From NCBI GenBank assembly GCA_037965595.1, contig CP150183.1:248001-312000 (forward strand): 64,000 nucleotides of DNA, written 5' to 3'. The position numbers and the translations under genes were made by a program. The notes under the pieces were generated by a model, which worked only from the letters and a program-made list of their open reading frames with translations, ran no database searches and was not told the DNA's origin. Shown here in pieces: positions 61,353 to 64,000 of the stretch (within the stretch, counting starts at the first letter, position 1; each line of letters starts with the position of its first letter). This DNA is from Alkalihalobacillus sp. FSL W8-0930. Its GTDB lineage: Bacteria; Bacillota; Bacilli; Bacillales; Bacillaceae_D.

Positions 61353-61841
61353 ATGAAGAAGATAGCCATGGTTTTTATACTGTTCTTATTAGTAGGATGC
61401 TCGAGTAACGCCATTCAAGGTGACCAGTCCGAAGAAGCAGGCGCTGAGCCATTACAGGATGAAGCTCCTATCGTTTCAATCTTTAATTCAACGAACGAAG
61501 AACTAGAGTCGGAATCAAATGTCGTTTGTTGGAATGACTGTACCGAATCAAACACCTCCCAAGAAAGTGAAGACAGATCTGCAAGGGCTACAGAATTCGT
61601 AAATGAAGTAGAGCTTGAAGAAACGCTCGAAATTGAGCTAAGTGAGGATACACAGCACACAGTTACACATCACCTCATGACATACAGAGGTGCTACCTTA
61701 ACGGAAGGAGAATTGGAAGGGAATACGTTTGACGTTCAAAGTCTCGATGAAAATCAATATGCAGTCATTACTTATTTTCTAGACGAGGCTGAAGATGTAA
61801 TTGGTCAGATTGAAACGGTGTTCGCCGTAGTAATTAAGTAA
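61353..61841 (+). CDS. small acidic lipoprotein
   Basis: Protein of 162 residues with lipobox LLVGC (Cys16), then an acidic low-complexity region with three Cys (one in the anchor, two in a VCWNDC motif near residue 60) and a beta-rich C-terminal part. Expressed with the previous lipoprotein; a terminator follows. No family recognised. Confidence 0.65.
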   Translation: MKKIAMVFILFLLVGCSSNAIQGDQSEEAGAEPLQDEAPIVSIFNSTNEELESESNVVCWNDCTESNTSQESEDRSARATEFVNEVELEETLEIELSEDTQHTVTHHLMTYRGATLTEGELEGNTFDVQSLDENQYAVITYFLDEAEDVIGQIETVFAVVIK

Positions 61842-61846
61842 AAACG

Positions 61847-61875
61847 AACCGTGCCCTTGTCGGGGACGGTTTTTT
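61847..61875 (+). terminator. terminator after the lipoprotein pair
   Basis: AACCGTGCCC and GGGGACGGTT arms (one mismatch) followed by TTTTT. Confidence 0.8.
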
Positions 61876-61923
61876 GATTAGCTCATAGAGGCTAAAGCTC
61901 CACTTCAAATCTGTTCCCCCTTT

Positions 61924-61965
61924 TTCTTTAGAATTCTTAAGGTTTTCTTTTCTTCTTCTTATGAT
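61924..61965 (+). promoter_or_regulatory. direct-repeat box and -10 of the kinase operon
   Basis: TTCTTTA, GATTCTTAAGG-type and TTTTCTTT elements repeat at about 10-bp spacing (61924-61950), followed by TATGAT (61960-61965). A near-identical 27-bp box is repeated at 63407-63433 in front of the ligase gene. The layout is typical of OmpR-family response-regulator sites. Confidence 0.65.
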
Positions 61966-62003
61966 TAGATGGATATGCTCAGATAGGAAGGAGATGAGGA
62001 GAG

Positions 62004-62249
62004 TTGATAAGAAAATTGATTGCTAGTATATGCTGTTTGGTCCCTATCATACTGTTTAGTGCACCTGCTTCAATTACTAATGATAAACAAGTCATATTGC
62101 TTCATAGTCATGACGATAAAATAGAAGAGATGAACACGATGTGGGATGATCTTGTTTTTGCGGATTCGGATCCTATGAGTAATGGTATGCTAGATACATT
62201 ACGTGTTTGGTTGAGTGCAGAATCAATCGGGAGAGGAAGAGTTGATTGA
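62004..62249 (+). CDS. small secreted protein preceding the sensor kinase
   Basis: An 81-codon gene with TTG start (GAGGAGAG upstream). The first ~25 residues are a signal peptide (LIASICCLVPIILFSAPAS); the mature part is acidic, with no recognised family (VILLHSHDDKIEEMNTMWDD). It overlaps the kinase gene by 4 nt, so it is translationally coupled to it. It occupies the place where a response-regulator gene would be expected. Confidence 0.6.
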   Translation: MIRKLIASICCLVPIILFSAPASITNDKQVILLHSHDDKIEEMNTMWDDLVFADSDPMSNGMLDTLRVWLSAESIGRGRVD

Positions 62250-63358
62250 ATAAACGGTATGTGGCTCTTATGTTTAAAGTGTTTTTGATGATGTTGCTTA
62301 GTGGCTTTGTAACGAGTGTGGCCATTGCAGGATTGTATTTTCTGTATTGGATATCTAGGACTGAATATATGAACATGTTTGATCGAATTGCTGTTGCTTT
62401 TGGTAGTGCAATGAATTTTTATGGAGATGAATTTTTTAATCTCGTCACTTTTTTATTTTTTGCTGGTATCATTCTATGTTTTATTTTTATTTCTCATAGA
62501 TATATCCGTTATTTCGTGAAAATTGAAGCGGATCTCAAAAAAATGGCAAGCGGGGAGCTTTCTCAACGTGTTGAAGTGAAAGAGAATCATGAGCTTGGAC
62601 ACCTAGCGGCTCAGGTAAATCAGCTAATTAAAAAGCTTGAAACAACCGTGCAAGAGGAGCGAATTTCTGAACAGTCCAAAACAGAATTAATTACGAATGT
62701 CTCACATGATCTTAGGACGCCGCTAACCTCCATTATGGGTTATCTTGATTTAATTCAGAGAGATCAATACAAAGATGAGGTGACTCTTAGATATTACACG
62801 GACATTGCTTATGATAAAACAAAGCAAATGAACACCATGGTGAACGATCTTTTTGAATATATACGTACAAAGAATCCAAAGTTAGTTTTGAACAAAGAAG
62901 AGATTGATTTAAAAGAGATTATTAACCAGATGGCAACCCATTTCTATCTGCAGATGAAAAAGGCAAACTTGAGTTTTAGAATGAGTCTACCTGAACATGA
63001 AGTCAAGCAGACGGTGGATGGTGAAAAGCTCTCAAGAGTGTTTGGTAATATTATTGAGAATGCAATTAAATATGGAGCGGATGCCCCGCACATTGACATT
63101 CGATTAAATCAGCTAAATGAAAAGGTTGAAGTTGAAATCCGAAACTACGGGGAGCCTATTGCCCAAGCTGAACTGCCATTTTTATTTGAACGGTTTTACC
63201 GTGTGGATCAGTCTAGAACAAAGGACACTGGTGGATCCGGTTTAGGGCTTGCGATTGCAAAAAACATTGTTGAACTGCATGGTGGAGGCATACGTGTGAC
63301 GAGTGATCAAGAAGGTACAGCATTTTACGTGACCTTGCCTGCCTTGAAAGGACATTAA
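62246..63358 (+). CDS. VanS-like sensor histidine kinase
   Basis: Protein of 370 residues. Two N-terminal membrane helices (about residues 10-35 and 62-85), a HAMP linker, the HisKA dimerisation box NVSHDLRTPLTSIMGYLDLI, and the ATPase boxes NIIENAIKYG (N) and TGGSGLGLAIAKNIVELHGG (G). The pattern is close to VanS/PhoR-type kinases. No response regulator is adjacent. TTG 62246 is the supported start, coupled to the preceding small gene. A D-Ala-D-X ligase follows after 137 bp. Confidence 0.87.
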   Translation: MNKRYVALMFKVFLMMLLSGFVTSVAIAGLYFLYWISRTEYMNMFDRIAVAFGSAMNFYGDEFFNLVTFLFFAGIILCFIFISHRYIRYFVKIEADLKKMASGELSQRVEVKENHELGHLAAQVNQLIKKLETTVQEERISEQSKTELITNVSHDLRTPLTSIMGYLDLIQRDQYKDEVTLRYYTDIAYDKTKQMNTMVNDLFEYIRTKNPKLVLNKEEIDLKEIINQMATHFYLQMKKANLSFRMSLPEHEVKQTVDGEKLSRVFGNIIENAIKYGADAPHIDIRLNQLNEKVEVEIRNYGEPIAQAELPFLFERFYRVDQSRTKDTGGSGLGLAIAKNIVELHGGGIRVTSDQEGTAFYVTLPALKGH

Positions 63359-63360
63359 GT

Positions 63361-63399
63361 CTTTACAGAATGTTTTTCTGTAAAGGCTTTTTTTTAACT
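63361..63399 (+). terminator. terminator after the kinase gene
   Basis: Perfect 10-bp arms CTTTACAGAA and TTCTGTAAAG followed by GGCTTTTTTTT. Confidence 0.85.
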
Positions 63400-63406
63400 T
63401 TTTTCA

Positions 63407-63462
63407 TTCTTTAAGATTCTTAAGGTTTTCTTTCTGCTTTCTTAAATGGTTTTTTTTATGAT
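63407..63462 (+). promoter_or_regulatory. direct-repeat box and -10 of the ligase gene
   Basis: TTCTTTAAGA, TTCTTAAGGT and TTTCTTTCTG in tandem at ~10-bp spacing (63407-63436), another TTCTTAAATGG near 63440, and TATGAT (63457-63462). Bases 63407-63433 match 61924-61950 at about 25 of 27 positions. Confidence 0.65.
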
Positions 63463-63495
63463 GAACTCACTAACAAATGAGTGGAGAGATGACCC

Positions 63496-64000
63496 GTGGA
63501 ACGAAAAACAGTAGCTATTCTTTTTGGAGGCGTATCAAGTGAACATGAGGTGTCCTTACAATCAGCCGCAGCGGTGATTGATGCGATATCAGTAACAAAG
63601 TACAATGTCATCCAAATTGGGATTACGAAGGAAGGCAGTTGGTATAAGTTTGATGGAATTAGTCAACAGATTAAGGATGGAAGTTGGGCAAGAAGTCCCT
63701 TTTTGAAACGAGTGGTTGTCAGCCTCGATCATTATAAGCCAGGTCTCATTTTATTAGAGAATGAAAGCATCACTTACATACATATCGACTGTTACTTTCC
63801 TGTACTTCATGGAAAAAACGGGGAAGACGGTACGATTCAGGGTCTATTGGATATCGCAAACATCCCGTATGTAGGCTGCGGTACATTAAGTTCCGCTCTT
63901 TGTATGGACAAAGTGATCGCGCAACAATTAGTGAAGAGCGCGGGCATTGGTACCACCGACTTTATCTCATTTGGTCGATATGAGTATCAATTTGAACAGG
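63496..64000 (+). CDS. D-alanine--D-X ligase, VanG/Ddl type (cut by window end)
   Basis: The first 168 codons are in the window. The N-terminal glycine-rich motif is VAILFGGVSSEHEVSLQSAA, then the active-site region YFPVLHGKNGEDGTIQGLLD and IPYVGCGTLSSALCMDKVIA. The pattern is closer to VanG/VanB-type D-Ala-D-Ser or D-Lac ligases than to the housekeeping Ddl, but the specificity loop lies beyond the window. GTG start with GGAGAG upstream. Preceded by a box shared with the kinase operon. Confidence 0.85.
   Translation, partial: MERKTVAILFGGVSSEHEVSLQSAAAVIDAISVTKYNVIQIGITKEGSWYKFDGISQQIKDGSWARSPFLKRVVVSLDHYKPGLILLENESITYIHIDCYFPVLHGKNGEDGTIQGLLDIANIPYVGCGTLSSALCMDKVIAQQLVKSAGIGTTDFISFGRYEYQFEQ

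Noticed and set aside
61353-61841. Two-cysteine motif VCWNDC read as a metallochaperone
   Set aside because: The rest of the protein has no matching fold; the motif alone does not support a function.

Overview
The window is a 64-kb piece of chromosome from a low-GC, spore-forming Gram-positive bacterium of the family Bacillaceae. Evidence: AGGAGG-type ribosome binding sites, a Rap/Phr pair, a Spo0E-like phosphatase, a YjcZ-like sporulation peptide, the order sigW-rsiW-cdaA-cdaR-glmM...glmS with a glmS ribozyme, and T-box-free riboswitch leaders typical of Bacilli. The strongly acidic lipoproteins and a CCA-encoding tRNA cluster would suit an alkaliphilic or salt-tolerant relative of Bacillus; that last point is inference.

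Layout. 0-8.7 kb: an SDR, Rap/Phr signalling, a deletion-fused pseudogene pair (yjiH-like fragment plus class III aminotransferase), a VanZ-like protein, and a duplicated DUF3137 pair followed by lemA. 8.8-16.6 kb: an oligosaccharide ABC importer (two permeases and a lipoprotein binding protein) followed by heparinase II/III-like and DUF2264 proteins, a glycan-uptake module. 16.6-18.5 kb: a two-subunit sigma factor of SigO/RsoA type, divergent from a yvrJ-amidase pair. 19.3-25.9 kb: a SAM-I riboswitch ahead of an SfnG-like flavin monooxygenase and an ATP-grasp ligase, a CopD-like protein, and a guanine-type riboswitch ahead of an amidohydrolase. 26.1-37.9 kb: sporulation peptides, five tRNAs (Glu, Val, Tyr, Gln, Lys), sigW-rsiW, the c-di-AMP genes cdaA-cdaR, glmM and glmS. 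Two tandem-repeat arrays and an AdhR-like regulator with its alcohol dehydrogenase lie between glmM and glmS. 38-52 kb: SDRs, lipoproteins, a MocA-type oxidoreductase broken by one stop codon, a vWA lipoprotein, a WYL regulator with a DJ-1 protein, a phospholipase D, a secreted pectate lyase, a MITE-like element, and a TetR-DUF418 unit with a perfect 26-bp palindrome. 52-64 kb: a TPP riboswitch ahead of an SDR and an NtaA-type monooxygenase, an Eis-like acetyltransferase, a second MerR/DJ-1 divergon, ahpCF, acidic lipoproteins, and a VanS-like kinase followed by a D-Ala-D-X ligase cut by the window end.

Themes. Four RNA regulators (SAM-I, guanine, TPP, glmS ribozyme) control metabolic genes. 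Two distinct luciferase-like flavin monooxygenases are controlled by SAM and TPP riboswitches respectively, which points to oxidative salvage of sulfur compounds and thiamine-related compounds. Electrophile and peroxide defence is represented by two MerR divergons with 19-bp promoter spacers carrying palindromes, plus ahpCF. Cell-envelope stress is represented by SigW, c-di-AMP synthesis, the SigO-like pair and the Van-like locus. Carbohydrate uptake is represented by the ABC-heparinase-DUF2264 cluster and the pectate lyase.
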